From Streptomyces sp. NBC_00775 (GTDB lineage: Bacteria; Actinomycetota; Actinomycetes; Streptomycetales; Streptomycetaceae), in assembly GCF_036347135.1 (NCBI RefSeq), contig NZ_CP108938.1, positions 7,502,001-7,566,000 on the forward strand: a DNA stretch of 64,000 nucleotides. Reading direction: 5' to 3'. Below the pieces are notes generated by a model. The model was not told the origin of the DNA. It did not search any database and worked only from the letters and a program-made list of their open reading frames with translations. The position numbers and the translations under genes are program-made. Of this stretch, positions 35,336-44,110 are shown piece after piece; within the stretch, counting starts at the first letter, position 1, and each line of letters begins with the position of its first letter.

Positions 35336-35737
35336 TCAGGCGGCGGTACGGGCGGAAAGGTGCTCGTGGACGGCCGTCCAGCCGCCGTCGTCGGCGCGGG
35401 CGAAGACGATGGTCTCCCGCTCCTGGACCGTCTCCTCGCCGGCGTTGGTGGCGACCCGGGTTTCGACGTCATGGCTGAAGACGGCCGTGTCGCCGAAGTG
35501 CTGGATCAGCTGTGCGGACGAGGTGCAGCCGAGGATGCGGAAGCCGTCCTGCTCCACCCACTGCTGCCAGAGCGCGCGGTACTCGGCCGTGGAGCCGAGC
35601 CGCTGCGGGGTGGTGTGGAAGATGAAGGTCGCGTCCGGGGCGAAAGCGCCGAAGTAGTCGTCGAGGCGGCCCTCGGCGAAAGCGGCGACGAGGGCGTCCG
35701 CGGCGGCACGGATTTCCTGGACGGTGGTGGTGCTCAT
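35336..35737 (-). CDS. SnoaL/NTF2-like small protein
   Basis: 133 residues, alpha+beta cone of the SnoaL/DUF4440 kind: IRAAADALVAAFAEGRLDDYFGAFAPDATFIFHTTPQRLGSTAEYRALWQQWVEQ, then GFRILGCTSSAQLIQHFGDTAVFSHDVETRV. Such proteins act as small isomerases, hydrolases or binding partners. It sits between the permease and the aldehyde dehydrogenase, with the usual ribosome site (CCAGGAG), so its substrate is probably in the same catabolic pathway. Exact reaction unknown. Confidence 0.88.
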   Translation of the reverse strand: MSTTTVQEIRAAADALVAAFAEGRLDDYFGAFAPDATFIFHTTPQRLGSTAEYRALWQQWVEQDGFRILGCTSSAQLIQHFGDTAVFSHDVETRVATNAGEETVQERETIVFARADDGGWTAVHEHLSARTAA

Positions 35738-35815
35738 GCGCAACTCCTGGTCACGGGCGTTCGGCGGGCGGGGCCGGAATGCCTGGTGGTCGGTTACGGG
35801 GGTGACGGCGAGGCC

Positions 35816-37351
35816 TCAGAGGGCCATCGCGGGCTCGGTGACGGTCTCGTCGGTGCCGCCGGTGATCGGCGGCACGGGAGCGTCCGAGGCCCGGACGAAG
35901 CGGGGTCCGGCCGGTCCGTACACGTCGCGCGGCTCGGGGAACAGAGTGAGCAGGGCGAGGTAGAGCACGACCGCGAGGGCGAGGCCGACCGGCAGCGAGA
36001 TGTCCGTACCGCCCGCGAGGTTGCCGAGCGGGCCGACGAACTGGCCGGGCAGGTTGGTGAAGAGGAGCGCCACGACGGCCGAGACGAGCCAGGTGGACAT
36101 GCCGCGCCAGTTCCAGCCGTGGGTGAACCAGTAGCGGCCGCCGCGCTGGCGGCGGTTGAAGACCTGCAGCGCGTCCGCGTCGTACCAGCCGCGCCGGGTG
36201 ACATAGCCCAGCGTCATGACGACCATCCACGGTGCGGTGCAGGTGATGATCAGCGTGGCGAAGGTGGAGATGGACTGCGCGAGGTTGAGCGCGAAGCGGC
36301 CGACGAAGATGAAGGCGATGGACAGGGCGCCGATGAAGAAGGTGGCCTGGACGCGGTTGAAGCGCGTGAAGACGCTGGAGAAGTCGAGCCCCGTGCCGTA
36401 CAGGGACGTCGTGCCGGTGGAGAGGCCGCCGATCAGGGCGATCAGGCAGAGCGGCAGGAAGTACCAGCCGGGCGAGATCGCGAGCAGTCCGCCCACGTAG
36501 TTGGGGGCGGCCGGGTCGACGTACTTCGAGGCCTTCGACGCGATGATCGACGCGGTGGCCAGGCCGAAGAGGAACGGCAGCAGGGTGGCGATCTGGGCGA
36601 GGAACGCGGCCCCCATCACCCGGCGGCGCGAGGTCCCGGCCGGGATGTAGCGGGACCAGTCGCCGAGGAACGCGCCGAAGGAGACCGGGTTGGAGAGCAC
36701 GATCAGCGCGGCGCCGATGAACGACGGCCAGAACAGCGGGTCGGCGGTGGAGGCGAAGGATCCCGCGTAACCGGGGTCGAAGTCACCCGCGAAGGCGAAG
36801 GCGCCGAGCACGAAGAGGGCCGACGCCGCCATCACCGCGATCTTGTTGACCAGCAGCATGAACCGGAAACCGTAGATGCAGACGACCAGCACGAGCCCGG
36901 CGAAGATCGCGTACGCGATGCCGTAGGTGACGTCCGACTCGGGGACGTGGACGAGCCGGTGCGCGCCGCCGACGAGCGCGTCTCCCGAGGACCACACCGA
37001 GATCGAGAAGAACGCGACGGCGGTGAGCAGGGAGAGGAACGAGCCGACGACCCGGCCGTGCACGCCCAGGTGCGCGGAGGAACCGACGGCGTTGTTCGTG
37101 CCGTTGGCGGGGCCGAACAGTGCCATCGGGGCCAGCAGCAGCGCACCCGCGACGAGGCCGAGGACGGTTGCCGCGAGACCCTGCCAGAAGGAGAGCCCGA
37201 AGAGGATCGGGAACGCGCCCAGCACACAGGTCGCGAAGGTGTTGGCGCCGCCGAAAGCGAGCCGGAACAGATCGATCGGGCGGGCTGTGCGGTCCTCGTC
37301 CGGGATCCGCTCGACACCATAGGTCTCGATTTCGGTGATCGAGGTTGTCAC
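35816..37351 (-). CDS. NCS1-family permease (purine/cytosine permease-like)
   Basis: 511 residues with about 12 membrane segments. Signatures of nucleobase:cation symporter-1 are visible: RPIDLFRLAFGGANTFATCVLGAFPILFGLSFWQGLAATVLG, GPANGTNNAVGSSAHLGVHGRVVGSFLSLL and NPVSFGAFLGDWSRYIP. GTG 37351 has GGAG at 6 nt. First gene of the operon with the SnoaL-like and aldehyde dehydrogenase genes, transcribed away from the PucR regulator. It imports a nucleobase-like or amine substrate; which one cannot be read. Confidence 0.93.
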   Translation of the reverse strand: MTTSITEIETYGVERIPDEDRTARPIDLFRLAFGGANTFATCVLGAFPILFGLSFWQGLAATVLGLVAGALLLAPMALFGPANGTNNAVGSSAHLGVHGRVVGSFLSLLTAVAFFSISVWSSGDALVGGAHRLVHVPESDVTYGIAYAIFAGLVLVVCIYGFRFMLLVNKIAVMAASALFVLGAFAFAGDFDPGYAGSFASTADPLFWPSFIGAALIVLSNPVSFGAFLGDWSRYIPAGTSRRRVMGAAFLAQIATLLPFLFGLATASIIASKASKYVDPAAPNYVGGLLAISPGWYFLPLCLIALIGGLSTGTTSLYGTGLDFSSVFTRFNRVQATFFIGALSIAFIFVGRFALNLAQSISTFATLIITCTAPWMVVMTLGYVTRRGWYDADALQVFNRRQRGGRYWFTHGWNWRGMSTWLVSAVVALLFTNLPGQFVGPLGNLAGGTDISLPVGLALAVVLYLALLTLFPEPRDVYGPAGPRFVRASDAPVPPITGGTDETVTEPAMAL

Positions 37352-37392
37352 GGGCGCTCCACCTTCCGTTCATCGTTAGGACGCGGTCTCGA

Positions 37393-37449
37393 CAGTGTGT
37401 GCCCACTGCACGAATATCGACAATTGTGTCCGTCACAGAGCCGTACACT
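37393..37449. promoter_or_regulatory. divergent control region of permease operon and pucR
   Basis: Dyads CAGTG-6-CACTG (37393-37408) and GACA-ATT-GTGTC (about 37420-37431) are candidate PucR sites. TACACT (37444-37449) lies 7 bp before the GTG at 37457, so the pucR transcript may be leaderless. Confidence 0.45.
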
Positions 37450-37456
37450 TTCTTTT

Positions 37457-38908
37457 GTGGCCAGCGACAAACTCACCGTCAAGGATCTGCTCTCCTTCCC
37501 GGCACTCCAGCTCTCCGTGAAGGCCGGCCATGGCGGTCTGGACCGGTCCGTTTCCTGGGCGCACGCCAGCGAGCTCGCCGATCCGACGCCCTGGCTCCTG
37601 GGCGCCGAGGTGATCATGACGACGGGTCTGGCGGTCCCTCTTGACGCGGCCGGGCAGCGCGCCTATCTGGAGCGGCTGGACGACGCCGGGGTGTCCGCTC
37701 TCGCGCTCTCCGCGCAGTTGCACATGCCCCCGCTGCACGACGCGTTCTTCCGGGCGGCGGAGGAGCGCGGTTTCCCGGTCCTCGAAGTGCCGCTCGCCGT
37801 CCCGTTCATCGCTGTCGCCCAGGAGGTCGCGGCCTCGGTCCAGGAGGACGCCCGGCACCGGCTGGGCGCGCAGCTCCAGGTCTTCGGCGCGCTGCGCTGG
37901 CTGGTCGCCGAGAACCTCGACACACCGGCGCTGCTGCGCCGTCTCGAAGGCCTGTCGGGTTACGACGTCTACCTCTGCACGCCCCAGGGCCGTCCGCTGC
38001 TGCCCGGCGTTCCCGCGCCGGATCCGGGTGTCCTGCCCGCTTCCGTCGACGCTCCACCGACGATCCCGGGCGGATTCGTCCTCCCGGTGCCCGCGCCCGG
38101 CGGCCCGGCGGGCTTTCTCGTCGCGTACGAGCGTCAGGGCGCCCAGCCCGCGGGACTCGCCGTCGCCCAGCACATCGCCACCGTGGCGGCGCTGCGGCTG
38201 GCGATGGTGCGCAACGAGCGCGAGACGCTGCGCCGCGAGGGCGCGGAGACGCTGGCCGAGCTGCTGCAGGAGGTGCTCGACCCGGAGGTGGCGCGCCGCC
38301 GGCTCGCCCGGCACGCGATCGAGGGCGACACCGTGCTTCTCGTGGTGCGCAACACCACCGACGAGGCGCTGCTGTGCTGCCTGGAGGAGCGTCCTCATCT
38401 GCTGCTCACCCGGGGTGAGGACCGCTACGTCCTGGGGGCGCCGGAACTGGCGGCGGCCGTCGGTGAGCTGCCGGACGTGGCAGCCGGGATGAGCCGCCCC
38501 TTCCTTCCTGGCGCCGCACTGAAGGTCGCCCAGCGCGAGGCGCTCTGGGCAGTCTCCAAGGCCGCGGAGTCGGGCCGCCCCGTCGTCCGGTACGGCGACG
38601 ACTCGACGGGCCGGTGGCTGCCCGACGACCCCGCCGTCCTGACCGCACTGGTCGAGCACGTGCTCGGCGAGGTCCTGCGCTACGACGAGGCCCATGACTC
38701 GCAGCTGCTGGTCTCCGCCCGCACCTGGATGGAGCGCGACCGCCGTACCGAGACGGCCGCGGCGGCGCTCCACATCCACCCGAACACCCTCGCCTACCGG
38801 CTGCGCCGCTTCAGTGCTCTCACCGATCGTGACCTGACGTCGACGGGGGCCCTGGCCGAGGTCTGGCTGGCGATCCAGGCAGCGGGGGCACTGGGCCTCA
38901 CCGGCTGA
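37457..38908 (+). CDS. PucR family transcriptional regulator
   Basis: 483 residues. N-terminal PucR sensing domain (LTVKDLLSFPALQLSVKAGHGGLDRSVSWAHASELADPTPWLLGAEVIMTTG), a central GGDEF-like part, and a C-terminal helix-turn-helix (TETAAAALHIHPNTLAYRLRRFSALTDRDL) of the PucR/CdaR class. Such proteins activate purine, polyamine or GABA breakdown genes. It is divergent from the permease/SnoaL/ALDH operon and is its probable activator. GTG 37457 lacks a ribosome site and follows a -10-like TACACT. Confidence 0.93.
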   Translation: MASDKLTVKDLLSFPALQLSVKAGHGGLDRSVSWAHASELADPTPWLLGAEVIMTTGLAVPLDAAGQRAYLERLDDAGVSALALSAQLHMPPLHDAFFRAAEERGFPVLEVPLAVPFIAVAQEVAASVQEDARHRLGAQLQVFGALRWLVAENLDTPALLRRLEGLSGYDVYLCTPQGRPLLPGVPAPDPGVLPASVDAPPTIPGGFVLPVPAPGGPAGFLVAYERQGAQPAGLAVAQHIATVAALRLAMVRNERETLRREGAETLAELLQEVLDPEVARRRLARHAIEGDTVLLVVRNTTDEALLCCLEERPHLLLTRGEDRYVLGAPELAAAVGELPDVAAGMSRPFLPGAALKVAQREALWAVSKAAESGRPVVRYGDDSTGRWLPDDPAVLTALVEHVLGEVLRYDEAHDSQLLVSARTWMERDRRTETAAAALHIHPNTLAYRLRRFSALTDRDLTSTGALAEVWLAIQAAGALGLTG

Positions 38909-39039
38909 GCGGGCTCGTGGCGGGCCGGGGAATGAACCGGAACGCGCCCGGGGATCTTCGTACGCCGCTTCGCGCGGCTGTGCCGTCGGCGCGATGGCGT
39001 GCTGCCGCCGCCGCAAACGCCCGGGGGTAGGAGCGAGAG

Positions 39040-39078
39040 AGGCCCGGGCGGGCGGGTGACAACCCGGAGACCTGGGCC
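39040..39078 (+). terminator. terminator-like hairpin with a 17-bp match to the tRNA-Val element end
   Basis: GGCCCGGG (39040-39047) pairs with CCTGGGCC (39071-39078, one G-T), followed by TTGATCTTTTTC. CCTGGGCCTTGATCTTT is identical to 27385-27401. Confidence 0.5.
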
Positions 39079-39675
39079 TTGATCTTTTTCGGCTCGGCTC
39101 GGCTCGGCTCGGCTTGTCAGCGCCGATGGCTCGCGGCCGCGCCAGTAAGCGCCGGCACACGCGACTCGATCGTCGCCGCGGCCGCGCTCACCCTCGGCCC
39201 GGACGAACTGGAGCTGATCAAAACCATTGCGCCGCTGCTCGGTTCGTCGCCTCGGCGGGCCAAGCGATTCCTGAACGTGTACCGGGTGGTCAAGGCGCGT
39301 GTGCTCATCGATCCGGGGCTCCAAGGCCGTCTGACGGACAGGACGACGACACACCTGATGCTGCTGACCGCGATGGCGACCGGACTTCCCACGACGGTAC
39401 CGACAGCCATCCACGGCGCCGATCCCGGAGTCACCGTCACCGACTGGCTGGAGGAGGACATAGCGCCACGTTCGACGGCGTCGGAGGCCCACCGGCTGGC
39501 CCTTTTCCTCGGCGCGACCACCGACGGCGCGACCACCGACGGCGCGACCACTGACATGGACGGCGTCACCATGGGAGACCTGCACACGTGGCTTCCGATC
39601 GTCCGCCGCTACGCCTGGCCGACCATTCTCGGCCCGGAGCCCGACGCCCCGTTCACGGACGTCGAACGGTCATGA
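39079..39675 (+). pseudogene. KAP-family P-loop NTPase C-terminal remnant
   Basis: The frame is open from a TTG inside the terminator tail with no ribosome site. It encodes ALTLGPDELELIKTIAPLLGSSPRRAKRFLNVYRVVKARVLID, characteristic of the region after the ATPase core of KAP NTPases. The P-loop and most of the protein are missing, so this is a fragment, joined at its 5' side to the hairpin described above. It ends with PIVRRYAWPTILG and overlaps the convergent gene at 39670 by 6 bp. Intact KAP proteins are membrane-linked NTPases, some in phage-exclusion (PifA-like) systems. Confidence 0.7.
39511..39555 (+). repeat. three tandem 15-bp repeats coding GATTD
   Basis: GGCGCGACCACCGAC at 39511, 39526 and 39541 (last copy 1 mismatch), in frame in the KAP remnant. 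A (GGCTC)n run lies at 39091-39115. Confidence 0.85.
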
Positions 39676-40002
39676 CGGGTCCTCGTGCGCGTGCTTCAGC
39701 TTCATGCGGGCGTCGACCTTCTCCGGGGGCGTGACCTCCGACCAGAAGCGATGGCAGGTCACGAACACGGCGAGCTCGCGCTCCCGCTGGCGGAGCTTCT
39801 CCACCTCGGCCTGTTCGTCGGCGGTCCAGCCGGGGGAGGCGGGGCGCTCCACCTTGCGCCAGCCGCCCGCGTCACTGAATCCGTCGAGCGGCTCCACTGA
39901 CCAGGGGAGCCGTTTCAGCAGGTCCAGCAGCTCGGCCCGGACCTGATGCAGCTCCTCCTGACCAGCCAGGAGGTCACTCGGAAAGTCATAGGTCGCAGCC
40001 AC
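39670..40002 (-). CDS. conserved small hypothetical protein
   Basis: 110 residues, GTG start 40002. Soluble and charged. A Trp-rich centre (LPWSVEPLDGFSDAGGWRKVERPASPGWTADEQAEVEKLR) leads to a helix with FVTCHRFWSEVTPPEKVDARMKLKH. I do not recognise a domain. It overlaps the end of the KAP remnant by 6 bp, convergent. Codon usage is normal for the genome, which supports it as real. Confidence 0.65.
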   Translation of the reverse strand: MAATYDFPSDLLAGQEELHQVRAELLDLLKRLPWSVEPLDGFSDAGGWRKVERPASPGWTADEQAEVEKLRQRERELAVFVTCHRFWSEVTPPEKVDARMKLKHAHEDPS

Positions 40003-40090
40003 GCGGCAATGCTACGCCTGTTCGATTTTGGGATGCGAGTTCCTTCCGGGACTTCACGCGAACGGGTGGGACTGGGCAGCCCAGTTGGAC

Positions 40091-40135
40091 ACTGAGCGGC
40101 TCAGTTGGCCACGCGGGCCAACTGAGCCGCTCAGT
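40091..40135. terminator. 20-bp perfect inverted repeat (nested palindromes)
   Basis: ACTGAGCGGCTCAGTTGGCC (40091-40110) is perfectly complementary to 40116-40135, with a 5-nt loop. Each arm also contains a smaller palindrome (CTGAGCGGCTCAG). It lies between two minus-strand genes, downstream of the L,D-transpeptidase. Confidence 0.85.
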
Positions 40136-40228
40136 CGAGGATGGCGGACAGGTTCGGCGGTCTCTGGCGGCCTGTTGGGAGGTCCGTTTTGGGCAGGTGC
40201 CCCTGACCGGTGTCGCCGCCGCAGCGCG

Positions 40229-41215
40229 TCACAGCGTCGCGGTCGTCTGCTCCCCGGACGCGCTGCCCGCGAGCCACTGGTCCCATCCCAGGTTGAAGTC
40301 GGCGTAGCCGTTGTCGGCCGGGGCCTTGGCGCGGGAGGAGCCGGTGATGGTGACCGGGTCGCCCTGCTTGACCTGGCCGTAGAACCACTTGGCGTCCGAC
40401 AGCGACAGATGGACGCAGCCGTGCGAACCGCGGGCGCTGCCGCTGCCCGGAGTGGGGTCACCGGTCGAATAGTGCACGTACGTGCCGGACTGGGTCAGGT
40501 GGACGTCCCAAGGCAGCGTCAGGTCGTAGTAGTTGGCGCTGCCCTTGTCGCAGCTGATGCCGACGCTGCAGGAGGTCATGTGGACCTTCTCCTGCTTGTC
40601 GATGACGGCCATCGTGCCGTTCCACGTCGGATACTCGGCGCTTCCCGCGTTGATCGACAGGGTGCGTACCGCCTCGCCGTTCCGGGTCACCTTCATGGTG
40701 TGGCCGGTCACCGAGACATCCGCGCGCACGTCGTCGCCGATCTTGAAGGTGTGCGTGTAGGCGTGCACGCCGTAGCGTCCGTTGCCGTTGCTGACGCCCG
40801 TCATGTCGGCGTCGATCTTCACCGTCGTGTTGGCGGGCCAGTACGTCTTCGGTCGCCAGTCGGCGCGCTTGTCGCCCATCCAGTGCCAGGCGCCGGCCAC
40901 CGGCTGCGAGGCGCTCACCTTCATGTGCTTCTCGACCGTGGCCCGCGCCTTCGCCGCCACCGGGTTCGTGAAGATCACGGAGACCGGCATGGCCACGCCT
41001 ACCGTGGCTCCCGTCTGCGGGGTGATCGTGTCCAGCAGCATCGGCGGGCCCGCGGGCTTCGTCGGTGACGGCGAGGCACTCGCGCTCGCCTTGCCCGGCG
41101 CCTTCGCGTCGTCCCCGCTCGCCTTGTCGCTGCCGTTCCCGCCGCAGGCACTCGTGCCCACCAGCATCGCGACCGTGACGAGTGTGACCCCTATGCCGCC
41201 CTTGCGCCGTCCCAC
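40229..41215 (-). CDS. L,D-transpeptidase lipoprotein
   Basis: 328 residues. GTG 41215 gives a compact signal peptide ending GTSAC (lipobox Cys about residue 24); the frame from 41296 would make it far too long. A Ser/Ala/Pro linker leads to an Ig-like domain (PPMLLDTITPQTGATVGVAMPVSVIFTNPV, WHWMGDKRADWRPKTYWPANTTV). The YkuD catalytic domain follows with GTYVHYSTGDPTPG and the active-site SHGCVHLSLSDA (catalytic Cys about residue 273). It forms 3-3 crosslinks in peptidoglycan, outside the membrane. The plan matches actinobacterial Ldt enzymes such as LdtMt2. Confidence 0.94.
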   Translation of the reverse strand: MGRRKGGIGVTLVTVAMLVGTSACGGNGSDKASGDDAKAPGKASASASPSPTKPAGPPMLLDTITPQTGATVGVAMPVSVIFTNPVAAKARATVEKHMKVSASQPVAGAWHWMGDKRADWRPKTYWPANTTVKIDADMTGVSNGNGRYGVHAYTHTFKIGDDVRADVSVTGHTMKVTRNGEAVRTLSINAGSAEYPTWNGTMAVIDKQEKVHMTSCSVGISCDKGSANYYDLTLPWDVHLTQSGTYVHYSTGDPTPGSGSARGSHGCVHLSLSDAKWFYGQVKQGDPVTITGSSRAKAPADNGYADFNLGWDQWLAGSASGEQTTATL

Positions 41216-41546
41216 GATCTGCCCCGCTCTCTCGCTCCCCGCCCCTGACGGGCCCGCCTCTCTGTCAGACAGTGACGGCAGGGGTCGCAGTTGCATGCGG
41301 CACGTAGATCCTTAGTGATCCACGTCACTCGAACGCCGATGGCAAGCGCTCAACAGTCGACGGCACAGGACAACCCTGGTGATCCCTTGGCGGCAGACCG
41401 TGGTCTTCCGGCGGAAGCGTGGCTTCCCTGTAATCGATCGGTAACAGGCGTACGAGGCAGGCGAGGTGAGGGGGATTCGTCTTGCAGACTGCGCTTGCTA
41501 TCGAGAGTCGACAACGGCCGCGTACGGCCGACAACGGGGGAACACC
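41216..41546. other. 331-bp divergent intergenic region
   Basis: Lies between the L,D-transpeptidase and the DUF4232 lipoprotein and must hold both promoters. I see no clear dyad or extra gene. Confidence 0.3.
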
Positions 41547-42248
41547 ATGAATGCTGCTGCCCGCAAGAGACGCATGAGCTGGAAGTCCTACGTCCTCGGG
41601 GCCGCGACGGCCGCCGCGCTGCTCGCGTCCACGGCGTGTGAGCCGGGCTCGACCACGGGCTCGGATGACGCCAAGCCTTCGGACCACCCGAGCGCGACGA
41701 ATTCGGCGACGCCGGGTGGGACGGCTTCGGCGACGCCGAGCGGGAGTTCGGGCGACACCGGCGGAAGCGACGGCAACGGCGGCGGGAACGGTGACAGCGG
41801 CACCATCGCCGCCTGCACCGGAGAAGACCTCGCGGTCTCCGCCACGAAGGAGCCCGCGGACAGCAAGGAAGCCAGGCACCTCCTCCTCACCGTCCAGAAC
41901 GCCGGCGACAAGACGTGCAACGTCTACCACTATCCCTACGTGAAGATCGGCGACGCCAAGGGCACGACCCCCGTGATCAAGGACAGCGACCCGGACTCGG
42001 GGAAGCCCGTGACCCTCGCTCCGGGTGACGAGGCGTACGCCGCTCTGCTTGTCGCCGGCGGCGCCATGGACGAGTACGAGGCGAACAGCATCACCCTCAC
42101 CCTCCACAGCAGCCGGCTCGGCAGCAAGGCGGGCGACCCGATCGACGTCCCCATCCCCGTCGACACGGTGTACGCGGACGACGGTCAGCTTGTCACCTAC
42201 TGGACGACGGCCTCCGGCTATGCCCTGGACTTCATCACGTCGAAGTGA
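41547..42248 (+). CDS. DUF4232 lipoprotein
   Basis: 233 residues. Signal peptide with lipobox ASTACEPG (Cys about residue 31). A disordered Ser/Thr/Gly-rich linker (about residues 32-90) precedes a beta-sandwich of the DUF4232 type: DLAVSATKEPADSKEARHLLLTVQNAGDKTCNVYHYPYVKIG, then VTLAPGDEAYAALLVAGG and ITLTLHSSRLGS. Two Cys in the domain may be paired. ATG 41547 has GGGGGAA upstream. An extracytoplasmic ligand-binding or structural role is likely; the ligand is unknown. Confidence 0.88.
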   Translation: MNAAARKRRMSWKSYVLGAATAAALLASTACEPGSTTGSDDAKPSDHPSATNSATPGGTASATPSGSSGDTGGSDGNGGGNGDSGTIAACTGEDLAVSATKEPADSKEARHLLLTVQNAGDKTCNVYHYPYVKIGDAKGTTPVIKDSDPDSGKPVTLAPGDEAYAALLVAGGAMDEYEANSITLTLHSSRLGSKAGDPIDVPIPVDTVYADDGQLVTYWTTASGYALDFITSK

Positions 42249-42300
42249 GTCGCAACGGGTGGGACGGGGGGACGGTCCGGAACGGGCCGTCCCCGCGCGC

Positions 42301-43491
42301 TCACGTCCTCGCCGGTACCGGCCGCCGGAGCAGGTAGACGGCCGCGGTCGAGACCAGGACGGCCATGCACGCGATGAACACCAGACCCGCGTCCTCCAGA
42401 CCGATATGAACCGCCAGTACCCCTACGCCGATCACCGGCACCGAGATACCCGCGTAAGCCACCACGAACAGCGTCGAGATCACCGCCGCGCGCCGGTCCG
42501 CGGGAGACGCGTCGGCCACCGCGGACAGTGCCCCGCGAAACGCCAGCCCCTGCCCGCCCCCGCCGACGATCGCGCTCAGCACCACCAGCAGGAACAGATC
42601 CCACCGCAGCGCGCCCGCGAGCAGCGCCAGCCCGGCGAGGAGTCCGGCGCAGCCCAGGGGCAGCGATCGCCCCACCCCGACCCGGCCGACGGCCAGCTGC
42701 CCGGCGGTCGAGGCGAAGAAGGCCAGTGCGACGACCAGCCCGCTCACGGCGTGGTTGTGCACGTTCAGGGACTGTGCGAGGAACGCCGGGCTGACCGAGG
42801 TGAACACCCCGAACAACGCGAACCCCACGAACGAGGCGATCGCCGCCGGCGCGAACACCGCCCGCACCTGCGGGGGCAGGCCGGGCCGTTGCGGCCGTAC
42901 GGTACTCAGCGGCCGCCGCTCGCGTACGGTCTCCGGAAGCCGCAGCAGGACGGCGGCCGAGCAGGCCACCAGGGCGAGATGCACGACGAACGGCAGGTAC
43001 AGCGGCCAGGGAGCGTACTGCGCGAGCACTCCGGCGAGCAGCGGACCGCACCCCAGCCCGCCCATGTTGGCGGCCGTCGCCACGAACGTGGCCCGGGAGG
43101 CGCCGCCGGACGGGGCCAGCTCCATCACGTACGCCGTGGCAGCCCCGGTGAACAGACCGGCGGACAGTCCCGACAGCAGCCGCCCCGCATACAGCCAGCC
43201 CAGCCCGGTGGCGCACAGGAAGCAGACGGCGCTCGCCGCCGCGCATCCCAGGCCCCACAGCAGCACCGGACGCCTGCCCACGGAGTCCGAGGCGTTGCCC
43301 GCGAGCAGCAGCACGCCGATGACCCCGAAGGCGTACACGGCGTACACGACGGTGACCGTCTGCTCGGAGAACCCGAACTTCTCCTGGTAGAGGCCGTAGA
43401 GCGGGGTCGGCAGCGTGGTGCCGGCCATGCACACGGCGAACACCGCCCCGCCGAGCAAACACTGGCGCCACCCTCGGCGATCACCGTCCAT
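42301..43491 (-). CDS. MFS transporter, DHA1-like
   Basis: 396 residues, 12 membrane segments. MFS motif A GNASDSVGRRPVLLWG lies after helix 2, and a second GQLAVGRVGVGR in the matching loop of the C-half. ATG 43491 is chosen over an upstream frame start at 43515. It is divergent from the MarR gene across a 14-bp tandem-repeat array, so it is the probable target of that regulator. Efflux of small toxic compounds is the likely role. Confidence 0.9.
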   Translation of the reverse strand: MDGDRRGWRQCLLGGAVFAVCMAGTTLPTPLYGLYQEKFGFSEQTVTVVYAVYAFGVIGVLLLAGNASDSVGRRPVLLWGLGCAAASAVCFLCATGLGWLYAGRLLSGLSAGLFTGAATAYVMELAPSGGASRATFVATAANMGGLGCGPLLAGVLAQYAPWPLYLPFVVHLALVACSAAVLLRLPETVRERRPLSTVRPQRPGLPPQVRAVFAPAAIASFVGFALFGVFTSVSPAFLAQSLNVHNHAVSGLVVALAFFASTAGQLAVGRVGVGRSLPLGCAGLLAGLALLAGALRWDLFLLVVLSAIVGGGGQGLAFRGALSAVADASPADRRAAVISTLFVVAYAGISVPVIGVGVLAVHIGLEDAGLVFIACMAVLVSTAAVYLLRRPVPART

Positions 43492-43563
43492 GCCGCCGAC
43501 GGTAACCCCGCACACCGCCCCGGCCCTGCCCTGTCTGCCCGGCGCGCCGGGCAGACACGCAGT

Positions 43564-43633
43564 TCAAACTGTGCAGGCCAAACTGTGCAGGTCAAGCTGT
43601 GTAGGTCAAACTGTTCAGTCTGGACTGGACAGT
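43564..43633. promoter_or_regulatory. 14-bp iteron array in the MFS/MarR promoter region
   Basis: Units of 14 bp, consensus TCAAACTGTGCAGG, at 43564, 43578, 43592 and 43606, with a degraded fifth unit (43620-43633). The first two differ at one base. They lie between the divergent starts at 43491 and 43661, where MarR sites are expected. Confidence 0.8.
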
Positions 43634-43660
43634 CTGGGCTGAAGGTTTTAGCGTGGGGGT

Positions 43661-44110
43661 ATGGATCAGAGCACCGAGGGTGTCTCCGAGTCGGCCGGTC
43701 GCGCCGCGCGTGATCTGCGGGTGGCGTTCGGTCTGCTGCACCGGCGGATCCGGGAGGTCTCCGAGACGGAGGAACTCACGCCGTCCCAGTTGTCCGCACT
43801 GACGCTGGTCAGCAAGAGCGGGGCCGCCACGGCCAGTGGGCTCGCGGCCACCGAGGGGGTCCGCCCGCAGTCGATGGCCGCCGTCCTCGCCGCGCTCGAC
43901 CAGCACGGGCTGATCGAGCGCAACCCGGATCCCCGCGACGGCCGGCGTCAGCTGGTCACCCTGACCGACGCCGGGCGTGAGCGCGTCGAGGGCACGCGGC
44001 AGGCCCGTGAGGAGTGGCTGGCCCGGGCTTTCCAGGATCAGTGCATCGAAGCCGAGCGGCAGACCGTCATCGAGGCGATGGCCGTACTGGAACGGCTCAC
44101 CCGGCCCTGA
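43661..44110 (+). CDS. MarR family transcriptional regulator
   Basis: 149 residues. Winged helix: LTPSQLSALTLVSKSGAATASGLAATEGVRPQSMAAVLAALDQHGLIERNPDPRDGRRQLVTLTDAGRE, the full MarR pattern including the DPRDGR wing. Flanking N- and C-terminal helices dimerise. ATG 43661 follows GGGGG. It probably represses the divergent MFS gene and its own promoter by binding the 14-bp repeats. Confidence 0.94.
   Translation: MDQSTEGVSESAGRAARDLRVAFGLLHRRIREVSETEELTPSQLSALTLVSKSGAATASGLAATEGVRPQSMAAVLAALDQHGLIERNPDPRDGRRQLVTLTDAGRERVEGTRQAREEWLARAFQDQCIEAERQTVIEAMAVLERLTRP

Noticed and set aside
43564..43633. CRISPR-like array
   Set aside because: Units are contiguous with no spacers and only 14 bp; the same reasoning applies to 60571-60620 and 47811-47854.
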